Shown here one piece after another: positions 8,804 to 17,900 of a DNA stretch of 64,000 nucleotides. Source of the stretch: Salisaeta longa DSM 21114 (GTDB lineage Bacteria; Bacteroidota; Rhodothermia; Rhodothermales; Salinibacteraceae); assembly GCF_000419585.1 (NCBI RefSeq), contig NZ_ATTH01000001.1, positions 1,324,005-1,388,004 on the forward strand, in the 5' to 3' direction. Under the pieces are notes generated by a model. It was not told the DNA's origin. It saw nothing but the letters and a program-made list of their open reading frames with translations, and made no database searches. Position 1 is the stretch's first letter. Every line of letters begins with the position of its first letter. Made by a program: the position numbers and the translations under genes.

Positions 8804-9460
8804 ATGACCTACGACATCATGCTTGTCGACGATCACCCCCTCATGCGCAAGGGCCTGGCCCTGTCGCTGGATGAGGAGCCCGACTTGAACATCGCGGGCC
8901 AACTGAGCAGCGCCGAGGAGGCCCTGGATGCCCTCGACCGCCTCGACCCCGACCTCGCCATCGTAGACATCTCGCTGCCCGGCATGAGCGGCGTGGAGCT
9001 CGTAAAACACCTTCAGTCGCTGCGCCCCGAGCTGCCCATCCTGGTCGTCTCGCGCCACGACGAAACGCTGTACGCCGAGCGCGTCATTCGCGCCGGGGCC
9101 CGCGGATACATCATGAAGATGGAAGCCGGCGACATCATCGTGCAGGCCGTCCGGCAGGTGCTGCGCGGAAAGATTTATGTGAGCGACGAGATCAACGAGC
9201 GCTTGCTGCAAAGTATGGCCACCGGCGGCCGCGAGCGCATCGGGCAATCGCCGCTGGAGGTGCTGAGCGACCGCGAGCTGGAAGTGTTTGAGCTCACCGG
9301 CCACGGCTCCACCACGCGCGACATCGCCGAGCGCCTTCACCTGTCCGTCAAGACGGTGGAGAGCTACCGCGCCCGGATCAAGAAAAAGCTCCAGCTTGAC
9401 TCGGCCAACGAACTGATGAAGCACGCCGTACAATGGGTGGAAAGTGAAGACGCCACCTGA
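8804..9460 (+). CDS. NarL/LuxR-family response regulator
   Basis: 218 residues from the ATG at 8804 (MTYDIMLVDDHPLMRKG). The receiver domain has the acidic pair D9-D10, phospho-acceptor D55 (AIVDISLPG) and the conserved Lys in GYIMKMEAG. The C-terminal LuxR helix-turn-helix reads LSDREVEVFEL-like (LSDRELEVFELTGHG), then TTRDIAERLHLSVKTVESYRARIKKKL. The gene starts 14 bases after the kinase stop and is its obvious partner. Likely targets include the adjacent usp genes, by analogy with DevR/DosR and NarL systems that control stress proteins; no operator was recognised. Confidence 0.93.
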   Translation: MTYDIMLVDDHPLMRKGLALSLDEEPDLNIAGQLSSAEEALDALDRLDPDLAIVDISLPGMSGVELVKHLQSLRPELPILVVSRHDETLYAERVIRAGARGYIMKMEAGDIIVQAVRQVLRGKIYVSDEINERLLQSMATGGRERIGQSPLEVLSDRELEVFELTGHGSTTRDIAERLHLSVKTVESYRARIKKKLQLDSANELMKHAVQWVESEDAT

Positions 9461-9506
9461 GTTTACCCCTCCCGATCGCTCCCTACACACCAACCTTCCT
9501 GCACTC

Positions 9507-10430
9507 ATGCTAACGATCCGCCGTATTCTGTTTCCGACCGATTTTTCAGCCGTGGCCGAAGACGCCTTCGCCCACGCGGCCCACTTGGCCATGCAGCACA
9601 ACGCCGAGATCCACGTCTTCAACGTTGTGGCGCCCGACCAGGCCGAGGCCACCAACCCCATGACCTACCTGCCCTTGGAGGCCGAGGAGAACGGGTTCTA
9701 CCGGATGCCGGCATCCAACGTAGGCGCCGGCGACGAGGCGCCCGCCCACGACGTGCACGTGGCCTACGAGCAAAAAGAGAGCGACGCGCCCAGCACCGCC
9801 ATCACCGAACAGGCCAAAACGATCGACGCCGATTTGATCGTCATGGGCACCCACGGACGCCAAGGCATCGACCGAATCTTGAGCGGAAGCGTCGCGGAGC
9901 ATGTGGTGCGCACCGCGCCCTGTCCGGTACTCGCCGTGCGCTCCGATGGCGAAGGGCCGTTGCCAACGCAGTCCGTTTCCCGCGTGCTCGCGCCCCTCGA
10001 CCTCTCCAAAACGGCCGACACGGTGGCCGATCATGCCACGGCGCTGGCCGACACGTACGACGCGCGCCTCGACCTGCTGCATGTGGTGGAGGAGGTGGTG
10101 TACCCGAACGTGTACAACATCGACCCCATCACGCCCATGCTCAACGACATCCAGGAGCGCGCACGTGCCGCCGTCGATAGCCTGGCCCAGCGAGCGTCCG
10201 AAGCAGGCGTCGCCGCCGATGTGCACATCACCGTAGGCTACGCGGCGCACGAAATTCTCTCATTTGCCGAGGCCAACGATTCCGGCCTTATCGTGATGGC
10301 AACGCACGGCCGCACGGGCCTTGAGCGCTTCCTGATTGGCAGCGTGGCCGAGAAGGTGGTGCGCGGCGCGCCGTGCCCGGTATTTGTGCTGAAGCCCAAT
10401 GGCAAATCGCTACTTACCGCATCGGCATGA
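9507..10430 (+). CDS. Tandem-domain universal stress protein
   Basis: 307 residues from the ATG at 9507 (MLTIRRILFPTDFS). It has two complete UspA domains. The first ends in IVMGTHGRQGIDRILSGSV, the second in IVMATHGRTGLERFLIGSV. Both keep the G-2x-G-9x-G-S nucleotide-binding motif, so ATP binding is likely. It lies 46 bases after the response regulator and reads in the same direction, probably as part of its operon. Its stop overlaps the ATG of the following ABC ATPase gene (ATGA). Confidence 0.93.
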   Translation: MLTIRRILFPTDFSAVAEDAFAHAAHLAMQHNAEIHVFNVVAPDQAEATNPMTYLPLEAEENGFYRMPASNVGAGDEAPAHDVHVAYEQKESDAPSTAITEQAKTIDADLIVMGTHGRQGIDRILSGSVAEHVVRTAPCPVLAVRSDGEGPLPTQSVSRVLAPLDLSKTADTVADHATALADTYDARLDLLHVVEEVVYPNVYNIDPITPMLNDIQERARAAVDSLAQRASEAGVAADVHITVGYAAHEILSFAEANDSGLIVMATHGRTGLERFLIGSVAEKVVRGAPCPVFVLKPNGKSLLTASA

Positions 10431-11161
10431 TTGCGCTTACCAACATTGCGAAGACGTTCGGTGCCACCACGGCCGTCGACGGCCTCACGCTCAACGTACC
10501 GGCCGGCGAGACGACGGTGCTCATTGGCCCTAGCGGCTGCGGAAAGTCGACGGTGCTGCGGCTTATCACGGGCCTCGTGCGTCCCGATGAAGGCTCGATA
10601 ACCTTCGGGGGCGCTCCGCTGCCGTACGACGACCTGGCGGCCGTGCGTCATCGCATGGGCTACGTGATTCAGTCGGGGGGCCTGTTTCCGCACCTTACGG
10701 CGCGCGCCAACGTGACGCTGTTGGCGCGCCACCTGGGGTGGAGCGCGACCCGATGCGCCGAACGCCTTGATACGCTCACGGAACTCGTGCAGCTTGCACC
10801 GCGCCAGCTGCAGCAGTATCCGCGCGAACTGTCGGGGGGCCAGCGCCAGCGCGTCAGCCTCATGCGGGCCTTGATGTTAGCGCCCGATGTTCTCTTGCTC
10901 GATGAGCCGCTCGGGGCGCTCGACCCGATGATTCGCGCCGACCTGCAAGAGGACCTGCGGGCCATCATCCGGCAGCTGTCTGCGACGGTGGTGCTGGTCA
11001 CCCACGACTTGCCCGAGGCGGCGTTCTTTGGCGATACCATCGTGCTGATGCGCGCGGGCCGCGTGGTGCAGCAAGGGCCCATGCATACCCTAACCGAAGC
11101 GCCCGCCAACGCGTTCGTCTCCGACTTCGTGCAAGCGCAACGCACGGCGCACGCCCTATAG
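10427..11161 (+). CDS. ABC transporter ATPase, OpuBA/ProV-like, no permease nearby
   Basis: 244 residues from the ATG at 10427, which overlaps the stop of the upstream UspA gene in an ATGA arrangement and suggests translational coupling. Walker A is GPSGCGKST, the Q-loop region is YVIQSGGLFPHLT, the signature is LSGGQRQRVSL and Walker B is VLLLDEPLGALD. The Q-loop wording is typical of ATPases of compatible-solute (glycine betaine/choline) importers. There is no C-terminal CBS pair, unlike ProV. The usual permease or binding-protein gene is absent; the next gene is convergent and unrelated. It may serve a permease encoded elsewhere. Confidence 0.85.
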   Translation: MIALTNIAKTFGATTAVDGLTLNVPAGETTVLIGPSGCGKSTVLRLITGLVRPDEGSITFGGAPLPYDDLAAVRHRMGYVIQSGGLFPHLTARANVTLLARHLGWSATRCAERLDTLTELVQLAPRQLQQYPRELSGGQRQRVSLMRALMLAPDVLLLDEPLGALDPMIRADLQEDLRAIIRQLSATVVLVTHDLPEAAFFGDTIVLMRAGRVVQQGPMHTLTEAPANAFVSDFVQAQRTAHAL

Positions 11162-11281
11162 GCTCCGGTCGTCCGCAGCGCCTCCGGTGGTCTTCTGCGC
11201 GGGCTGCGGCTGCCTCCTACGAGTTGCCTCCCGGCACATCACCCCCTAAAGGATTTGGGGATGGCGCCTGTCACGCAAGCA

Positions 11282-11314
11282 AAAAGGGCCCTCTCCGGTA
11301 GAGAGGGCCCTTTT
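11282..11314. terminator. Bidirectional Rho-independent terminator
   Basis: A perfect 14-bp stem (AAAAGGGCCCTCTC at 11282-11295 with GAGAGGGCCCTTTT at 11301-11314) around a 5-base loop. A/T tracts on both sides let it stop the ABC ATPase transcript on plus and the small gene transcript on minus. Confidence 0.92.
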
Positions 11315-11343
11315 GGTATTGCTGGGGACGTCAACAAACAGCG

Positions 11344-11616
11344 CTACACCGGATTCTCAACGCCAAAGAATTCCTGCAGCTTGCGATATTCATCGCGCGT
11401 GAACGACAAGCTGTAGCGATCCGGCTTGTCTTCATCGCCTACCGCGGTGAGGGGCTCAACGTCCGATGCGTGAACCTTGGAAATAAACGTGTCCACATCG
11501 GTCCCAAGCTCCTTGGCGAAATCTTCCGCGGTGGCCGCGTAGATTCCGCCGTACACTTTTACATCGCCCGATGAAAAGTTCTCGGCCCCTTTTGGCTTAA
11601 AGCTAACGCCGCGCAT
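11344..11616 (-). CDS. Small hypothetical protein, 90 residues
   Basis: I do not recognise the family. The start at 11616 (MRGVSFKPKGAENF) is preferred because the upstream extension to 11742 is cysteine-rich and crosses an AT-rich intergenic stretch. The protein is acidic and soluble with no signal peptide or membrane segment. It has a central helical part (TAEDFAKELGTDVDTF) and a C-terminal helix (RDEYRKLQEFFGV). It ends just before the bidirectional terminator at 11282-11314, and queC upstream reads in the same direction with a gap of 116 bases. Codon use resembles its neighbours. Confidence 0.6.
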   Translation of the reverse strand: MRGVSFKPKGAENFSSGDVKVYGGIYAATAEDFAKELGTDVDTFISKVHASDVEPLTAVGDEDKPDRYSLSFTRDEYRKLQEFFGVENPV

Positions 11617-11732
11617 AATGCTGAGGTGGTCTATGAGTAAGCAACCGTAGCAAAAGTAAAACGACGAGCGCGCGAAAAGTTTCTCCCGCGCCGCCCACAA
11701 CCTTACGCACATGCAAAGATTCTGCCGGGCTG

Positions 11733-12431
11733 CTACACCCATCCGTTGGCTTTCGCCTCCTGGTAGCCCTTTGCCCGCAACTCAGACGCCGGGTTGTCCA
11801 GCCGCCCGTAGCCCCACTCGTTCCACGTGCTTCGGTCGCCGTTGTAATCGGTGTGCGAGTCGCGGCGGACCACCTCCAGCACGTCTGCGCCCAGGTCGGC
11901 CGCCAGCTTCCACGTCTCGGCCTTGGTCAGGTACATGAGCGGGGTGTGGATGCGCAGCGGCGCATCGAGCGCCAACCCGAGGCTCACCTGCATACTGTCG
12001 ATGAAGGCCCGCCGGCAATCCGGATAGCCCGAGTAGTCGGTTTCGCACATGCCGCCCACAAGGTCATGAATGTCATGTAGATAGGCATGACTCGCGGCGT
12101 AGCTCAAAAACAGCGCATTGCGCCCGGGCACAAAGGACGCCGGCAGGTCTTCGTTTTGCTCGTGGGCCGCGTTCATGTCTTTGTCGTGCTCGGTGAGCGC
12201 CGAGCCGCGCAGCGTGCCCGCAACGTCCATGACGTGCAGCGGCACCCCGGCCTGCTCGGCGATATGACGCGCCTGTTCGAGCTCTACGGCGTGTTTCTGT
12301 CCGTAGTCGAACGCCAAGGCCCTTACGTTCTCGAAATGCTCCAGCGCCCAAAACAGACAGGTGGTCGAGTCTTGGCCGCCGGAGAAAAGCACGAGCGCCG
12401 AGGCGGCTGGCGTTTGCGGAGGATACAGCAT
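11733..12431 (-). CDS. queC: 7-cyano-7-deazaguanine synthase QueC, zinc cysteines replaced
   Basis: 232 residues. QueC turns 7-carboxy-7-deazaguanine into preQ0 with ATP and ammonia, in the queuosine pathway. The PP-loop SGGQDS is at 17-22. The conserved blocks FDYGQKHAVE, FVPGRNALFLSYA and DYSGYPDCR are present. The C-terminal zinc site is odd: family members usually read T-C-Y-x-G-D-R, then W-G-Y-G-C-G-x-C-P-A-C. Here it reads TDYNGDRSTW, then WGYGRLDNPASELRAKGY, so the four cysteines are D195, R210, N213 and S216 while everything around them is kept. queD lies 10 bases upstream in the same operon. The substitution is clear in the sequence; whether zinc is dispensable here is unknown. Confidence 0.93.
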   Translation of the reverse strand: MLYPPQTPAASALVLFSGGQDSTTCLFWALEHFENVRALAFDYGQKHAVELEQARHIAEQAGVPLHVMDVAGTLRGSALTEHDKDMNAAHEQNEDLPASFVPGRNALFLSYAASHAYLHDIHDLVGGMCETDYSGYPDCRRAFIDSMQVSLGLALDAPLRIHTPLMYLTKAETWKLAADLGADVLEVVRRDSHTDYNGDRSTWNEWGYGRLDNPASELRAKGYQEAKANGWV

Positions 12432-12441
12432 GCGGAGGGTG

Positions 12442-12921
12442 TTAGGTTGCGGGAGAAACAGCAGCGGGGGCCGATTCGGGGGCGTGGTGCAGCGTGCGCG
12501 CGGCCTCGGCGAAACAGGTTTCGGTTTCGGCCAGCCGCACGCTCACGCGTGTGATGTTGTGGGCGCGAAACAGCGAAGCGCCTTCGTCTTCAAGGTAGTC
12601 GAGGACGTACGTTACCAGGTTCTCCGTTGTCGTATCAAACGGCAGGAGCACGACGTCGGTGCCAAGAGCGTGCATCGCCTCGCGCAGCGCCGTATCGTCG
12701 GTCGACACAAACGTGGCATGGTCGAACCGCTCCACGAGGGGCGCGACCAGGGCCTTCAGCTCTTTGAAGTCGATCAGGAGGCCGCGGGCGTCGGGCGTGC
12801 CGGCCACCGTCACGGCCATTCGGTAGGAGTGGCCATGCAGGTGCTGGCAGGCCCCGGCGTGCCAAGGCAAGCGATGGGCTGCTTCCCAGCGAAAACGTTT
12901 GGTTACTTCCATGAGAGCCAA
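12442..12921 (-). CDS. queD: 6-carboxy-5,6,7,8-tetrahydropterin synthase
   Basis: 159 residues (or 156 from the second ATG at 12912). It converts dihydroneopterin triphosphate to 6-carboxytetrahydropterin, the second step of queuosine precursor synthesis. The zinc histidines are H16 (EAAHRL) and H29/H31 (LHGH), and the catalytic Cys25 precedes them in ACQHLHGH. IDFKELK and FDHATF are the other family blocks, and ETETCFAEA carries the conserved Glu. It is followed by queC after 10 bases. queE, queF and a folE homologue are not in this window. Confidence 0.93.
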   Translation of the reverse strand: MALMEVTKRFRWEAAHRLPWHAGACQHLHGHSYRMAVTVAGTPDARGLLIDFKELKALVAPLVERFDHATFVSTDDTALREAMHALGTDVVLLPFDTTTENLVTYVLDYLEDEGASLFRAHNITRVSVRLAETETCFAEAARTLHHAPESAPAAVSPAT

Positions 12922-12933
12922 TAACGCGTGTGC

Positions 12934-14502
12934 TTACTTATCCGGCGCCCGCATAATTACGGTGCTGTATGGCGGGAGCGTCACGCCCTCAGGCATCACC
13001 TCGGCCGCCGCATTGCTCGTAAACAGCTCCGTCGTGTAGCGGCGGAGCGAATCGGGCATAGGGGCAGAAACCGCTCGGTCGGCCACGTTGTGAACCACCA
13101 GCAGGTGCTCCTCGGGATGCAGGCGCACAAATGCCGTGAGGTGCTCGTTAGGCAACATCACAGGCTGCATGCGCCCCATGGTGAGCGCCGGACTGTCGTT
13201 GCGCAGCGCCATCATTTCGGTGTAGTGGTGCAGCATCGATGTGTCGCGGGCGGCTTGTCGCGCGCGCGGCACCACCGTGCTGTCGGTGCTGTACTTCGGA
13301 TCGATCCAGGTGGTCCGGTAGGGCGCGCCCGGCGTTTCTTGCCACAGGTACGGCTCCCGGATGTGCGGATCGGGCTTCATGCCGCGCATGCCAATTTCCT
13401 CGCCGTAGTAAACAAACGGCGCGCCCGGCAGCGTAAACAGCAAGTTGGCGGCCATCTTGGCCTTTCGATCGCCGTTCAGGACGCTGCGCACACGGTTTTG
13501 GTCGTGGTTTGCAAGAAACGTCGCGTCGATGAAGTCCGGCGCCACGGCCTGGTATTTTTCACGGACCTGCTTGTGGCGATATGCCAGCGAGTCGCCGTCG
13601 CCCGTCTTTACCGCGTTCAGCATGGCGGCCGCCATGTCGAAGTTGAACAGCGCATCGAGGCCCTTCAGGTAGGGCTGCACGATCTCTGCCCGGTCCCACA
13701 CCTCTCCAATGAGCAACACGTTGGGCTCCACGTCCTGCATTTCCTTCCGGAAGGTTTGCCACCAGGCGTGGTTTTTCTGGTGATCGATGTAAATATGCTT
13801 CGCAGCATCCAACCGGAATCCATCGACCCCTTTCTTCAGCCAAAACCGGCCGATGTCCAAAATTTCTTTACGAACCGCCGGGTTGTCGAAGTTAAGATCG
13901 GGCATGCCGCCCCAGAAGTACGCGTAGTAGCGCTCAGAGCGCCCCGCGATGGGATGCCAGCGCTGCACGTTGTCGGTGTCGGGCCCGGTTTCTTCAACCG
14001 TTGCATCAGTTATCTGGCTGGAATCCTTCCACACGTAGTAGTCGTGGTAGCGGCTGGTGGTGTCGGCCAGCGCCTTCCTAAACCACGGATGGGTGCGGGC
14101 GGTGTGGTTGATGACGAGGTCGATGATGACCTTGATGCCTTTCGCGTGGGCCGCGCGCACCAGCTCCTCAAAATCCTCCATGGTCCCGTAGTCCGGATGG
14201 ATCGCGCGGTAGTCGGTGACATCGTACTTGTGGTACGAGGGCGACGGATGGATGGGCATGAGCCAGATGGCTTTTACGCCCATGCGCTGCAGACTGTCGA
14301 GATGCATCGTGACGCCGTCGAGGTCGCCAATGCCGTCGTTGTTTGTGTCGGCAAAGGACTGAACGAAGATCTCGTAGGTGATGGCGCGGGGCCAGTCGGG
14401 CATGCGGTCTTCGGAGCGCGGGTGCGCCCACCCGGCGACGAGCAGCACAACCGCGCCAACGAAGGCGCAGCTGTATCCAAGAATGCGCTGGAGCTCAAGC
14501 AT
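12934..14502 (-). CDS. GH13 alpha-amylase-family hydrolase, membrane-anchored or exported
   Basis: 522 residues from the ATG at 14502 (MLELQRILGYSCAF); upstream ATGs in the same frame only add arginine-rich non-coding sequence. An N-terminal hydrophobic segment (YSCAFVGAVVLLVAGWA) is a signal anchor or signal peptide. All four GH13 regions are intact: DLVINH, GFRLDAAKH (Asp nucleophile), LLIGEVWD (Glu acid/base) and FLANHDQNR. The C-terminal beta domain ends PPYSTVIMRAP. It probably hydrolyses or trims alpha-glucans in the periplasm or outside the cell. It is the last gene of the starch locus. The exact specificity (amylase, oligo-1,6-glucosidase or cyclomaltodextrinase-like) cannot be read from the motifs. 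Confidence 0.92.
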   Translation of the reverse strand: MLELQRILGYSCAFVGAVVLLVAGWAHPRSEDRMPDWPRAITYEIFVQSFADTNNDGIGDLDGVTMHLDSLQRMGVKAIWLMPIHPSPSYHKYDVTDYRAIHPDYGTMEDFEELVRAAHAKGIKVIIDLVINHTARTHPWFRKALADTTSRYHDYYVWKDSSQITDATVEETGPDTDNVQRWHPIAGRSERYYAYFWGGMPDLNFDNPAVRKEILDIGRFWLKKGVDGFRLDAAKHIYIDHQKNHAWWQTFRKEMQDVEPNVLLIGEVWDRAEIVQPYLKGLDALFNFDMAAAMLNAVKTGDGDSLAYRHKQVREKYQAVAPDFIDATFLANHDQNRVRSVLNGDRKAKMAANLLFTLPGAPFVYYGEEIGMRGMKPDPHIREPYLWQETPGAPYRTTWIDPKYSTDSTVVPRARQAARDTSMLHHYTEMMALRNDSPALTMGRMQPVMLPNEHLTAFVRLHPEEHLLVVHNVADRAVSAPMPDSLRRYTTELFTSNAAAEVMPEGVTLPPYSTVIMRAPDK

Positions 14503-14651
14503 AGATCGTTGGATCGGTAAGGCGTATGGGATCCTCGTGTATCGCCCCCTTGAGGGCAGGGTTTCACACCCGCGGCCCGCGAGGGCTTCGGGGCGGCTGC
14601 GCCCTGTTCGTGCGGCGACGCGCCAACGCACCGGTACAGATCTGCTGCGCC

Positions 14652-14882
14652 CTACCGTGGCGACGGCGCGGCGGGCACGCGCGGTCGCGGATGACGGGCC
14701 ACGGCCGTATCGGGGCGCGCGGGCGCCGTTACGGTTTGGCTGGGCAGTTGCATGCTGGGGCGCCCCGGCGGCTCGGGAAACGAGCCGCCGCCCCCACCGC
14801 CTGAATCGCAAGCAGGCAAGAGCAGCAGGCTTGCGCCCAAGAGGGCGGCCAAAGCCAGCGGACGAAGGGTACGGGAAGACAT
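14652..14882 (-). CDS. Small proline-rich lipoprotein
   Basis: 76 residues with a clear lipoprotein signal (LALAALLGASLLLLPAC; cleavage before Cys25), then a glycine run and a proline/alanine/threonine-rich tail without a fold. It lies between the two GH13 genes of the starch locus, 49 bases after the stop of the large one, in the same direction. The lipobox and position support a real gene. The low-complexity tail gives no function; it could be a spacer or an assembly lipoprotein. Confidence 0.6.
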   Translation of the reverse strand: MSSRTLRPLALAALLGASLLLLPACDSGGGGGGSFPEPPGRPSMQLPSQTVTAPARPDTAVARHPRPRVPAAPSPR

Positions 14883-14931
14883 ACGAAGCTCGGGAGTCAG
14901 TTCATCAATACAGGAGAACGCAGTGCAGGCC

Positions 14932-17900
14932 CTACCGCACCAGCGTCACTTTGCGCGTGCGGGTCGTGCCGTTGGCCGTCAGCCGCACAATGTAGAGGCC
15001 ACTGGCAATGGGCCCACGGCTCTCGTTGACATTCCATTGCACGCGATGCAGCCCGGCCGACTGCTTGCCGCGCGCCAGCACGTGCACCCGGCGGCCCAAA
15101 ATGTCGAAGACCTCAACCGTCACGGGCCCCGCGGTGGGCAGGGTGTACGTGATGGTCGTTTGGTCGTGGAACGGGTTCGGGTAGTTGGCCCACAGCCGAA
15201 CGGTTTGCGGCACCAGCTTCTCTTGTTGCCGCTCCACGAAGGCCGCGCTACCGGTGAGCAGCGCCAGGTCGACCGCATCCGTGGTAGCCGTTAGCGTGAT
15301 GCGTTGCTTTGTGGACAGATTGTACACGGCGCCGGTGGTACGATTCACCAGGCGCGCTGCGGGCCCGATGGCCGTGCCGCCTTCAACCGTCAGTGTGATA
15401 CGGCCGCCGTTGGGGGTTTGCAGGCGCAGCGGGAAAACGTGGCCGCCGCGTTGGGAGCGCGCGCGCACCGAGCGGGCCAAGCGATCTTGCCGTGCGCCCG
15501 CTCCCGGCGCTTTCGCACGCAAGCTAAACGACTCGAACGACGTCGATGGCGCGATGATGTCCTCGGCGCCCACCTCGTTCGAGGCGTTGGGCGCTACGCC
15601 AAGCGCTACGGTCGACGAGCGCGCGTCGTCGAGCGTGGCGGTAATGCGCAGCAGTTCAGGCGACGCGGTCTTGCTGCGCTGGGCAGCAGCCGACTGCATA
15701 GCGTATGGGATGGTGAGCGACGACAGACCGGATTGGTTGTTGAAGTAGAACGCCGTACCGCTGCGGGCCGAGACAAACGTCTCGGCTTGCTGAAACGACC
15801 CGTTGAAGCGCCAGATCGGCTGCAGCGATCCCCCGTTTGCGGCCGCCACCGCACTCCATGCCACGTCGCGATCGAACGGGTTCGAGATGATGTTCCACCC
15901 CTCATGCAGCGGAATCGTGGTGACGGGCACGTCGCTTCCGGCCGTTTGCTGCGGCACCACCGTCGGGATATCGCCATCTACCGTCCACGCCGATTCGCTG
16001 ATGGCCCAAAAGCCGCGGCCCGGCCGCAAGGCAAACGTCGCCGAGGGCGTGTACTTCACCAGGTAGTCCGTGGCGTTGCCGTTGTCCCAGTAGGCCTGCC
16101 ACGCGTCGCCCGCGGTTCCCTGAAAGGTATCGCCAAGCCCGCGGCTCACGTCGCCCGGCAGCGCGACGAGGCGGTAATCGTCTTTGGCCGCGCCGTTGCC
16201 GAAGGAACGCGTCACCGACACCGGGATGGATGCCGGATACAGCAGGGCCGAAGCGGCCGCGGACGCGCTCTGCATGCCGTCGTTGTCGAGCGCCACCACG
16301 CGGTAATAGTACGTAGGACCCGACACGACCGCGTCGTCGGTGTACGTTGTTGCGTTGGGTCCCAGCGTGGCCAAGAGCGCACCGGTGGTGTCAAACGTGG
16401 CCGTCCGGCCCCGATACACCTGATGCGCCACCACGTCGACGGCGTCGCTGGCGGTCCACGAAAGTTCTACCGCGCCCGCCTCCAGGTTCGACGACGCTTC
16501 GACGCCGGTGGGCGCTTCGGGGGCCGGCGCCGCCACACCGTACGGCACAATGCCTGCTTCCGGTGTAACGGCCGGCGGCTCGCTGGTGTACACGTGAAAC
16601 TCGCCCGGCGCCATAGGAATCGCGGCGTCTTGTTCCTCCGCTTCAATCGACACCGCCTTGCCGGAAAAAACGTCGTACCAGGTGCCACTAGTGGGGAAGT
16701 TTGCCGTCACGTCGGTCGGCTCCACGCCAAAGTTGCCCACCACGATGGCATTCATGGAGGGATGCTGCAGGCCGATGCGCCGCCCATCCACCGCGGCCCC
16801 CACGCGCAGGTCGACCTGCGTGTCGGTCGAGGTGAACACCTCGTGCTGGTTGCGCAGGTTGATGAGCGCCGACCACGTCTTGTAGAGCTTCACGCGGTTG
16901 GGCGATTGCTGCGGATCGCGGTAGTCCCACCGGATCGGCTTCGGCGCCGTGCGACCTGGCGCAACGGTGGGGCAATCGTTGGGGCGCAGGCACTGCTCGC
17001 CGTTGTCGCCGTAGCCGTAGCCGAGCTCGCCAAACTGCCACATCATGCGCGGGCCAGGGACGGTGAAGAAGAACGCCCCGACCAATTTCTGCCGGTTGAG
17101 CGCCGTAGGCAGCTCCTGAATGTCGTACGAACCGCTAGAGTTACCAAACGCTAAGTTGCGGTACATAAGCCACTGCTCGTCGTGGCTTTCCATGTACGTG
17201 ATGTAGTTAGGGACGCTGATGCCGCGGTTGCGGTAATAGGTGTTCGACAGGTCCGAGCCCTCATCGTACCCCATCGCTGCCTCGCTATATGGATCGTTCA
17301 TGTTATTCCACAGCATCATGCCGGCCTGGCCCTGATCGGTGCGGTACTCGGCGAGCGCTCTCTCTTCGTCGGTTGCAGCGAAGTGCTCCAGAATGATGTA
17401 CGCATTGTCATCAACCGCCCAGATCTTGTCGGCCATGCGCTGCAAGGTGTTGATGCGCTCCTGGTCGTAGCTGCTCCAGGCACCCACATCATTGTAGCCA
17501 TCGGCATCGGGGCCCTGCGTGAAGCCCTTCGACAGGTCAAACCGAAAGCCGTCGACGTTAAACTCCGTGAGCCAGTATTCATTCGCGCGATCCAGCCAGT
17601 ATTTCGTAAACGTGCTCTCGTGGTTGTTGTCGTAAAACACGTTGAAAGGGTGACGCGCATCGCGATTCACCCATGGGTTATCGTCGGTGGGCGGACCGTA
17701 GGTTCCGTCGTTAAAGAGCCGCACAAACGGACTCTGCCCGGTTTGCTGGTTGTACACCACGTCCAGGATCACCGCGATACCGCGCTGGTGGGCCATCTCA
17801 ATGAATTGCTTTAGCTCCTTGGCGGGGCCGTAGTACTTGTCGGTCGCAAAGTAGAGCGCCGGGTTGTAGCCCCAACTCTCGTTGCCGTCAAATTCCGAGA

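Noticed and set aside
9546-10250. Antisense open frame across the tandem UspA gene
   Set aside because: It mirrors the real gene's codon structure and has no family motif.
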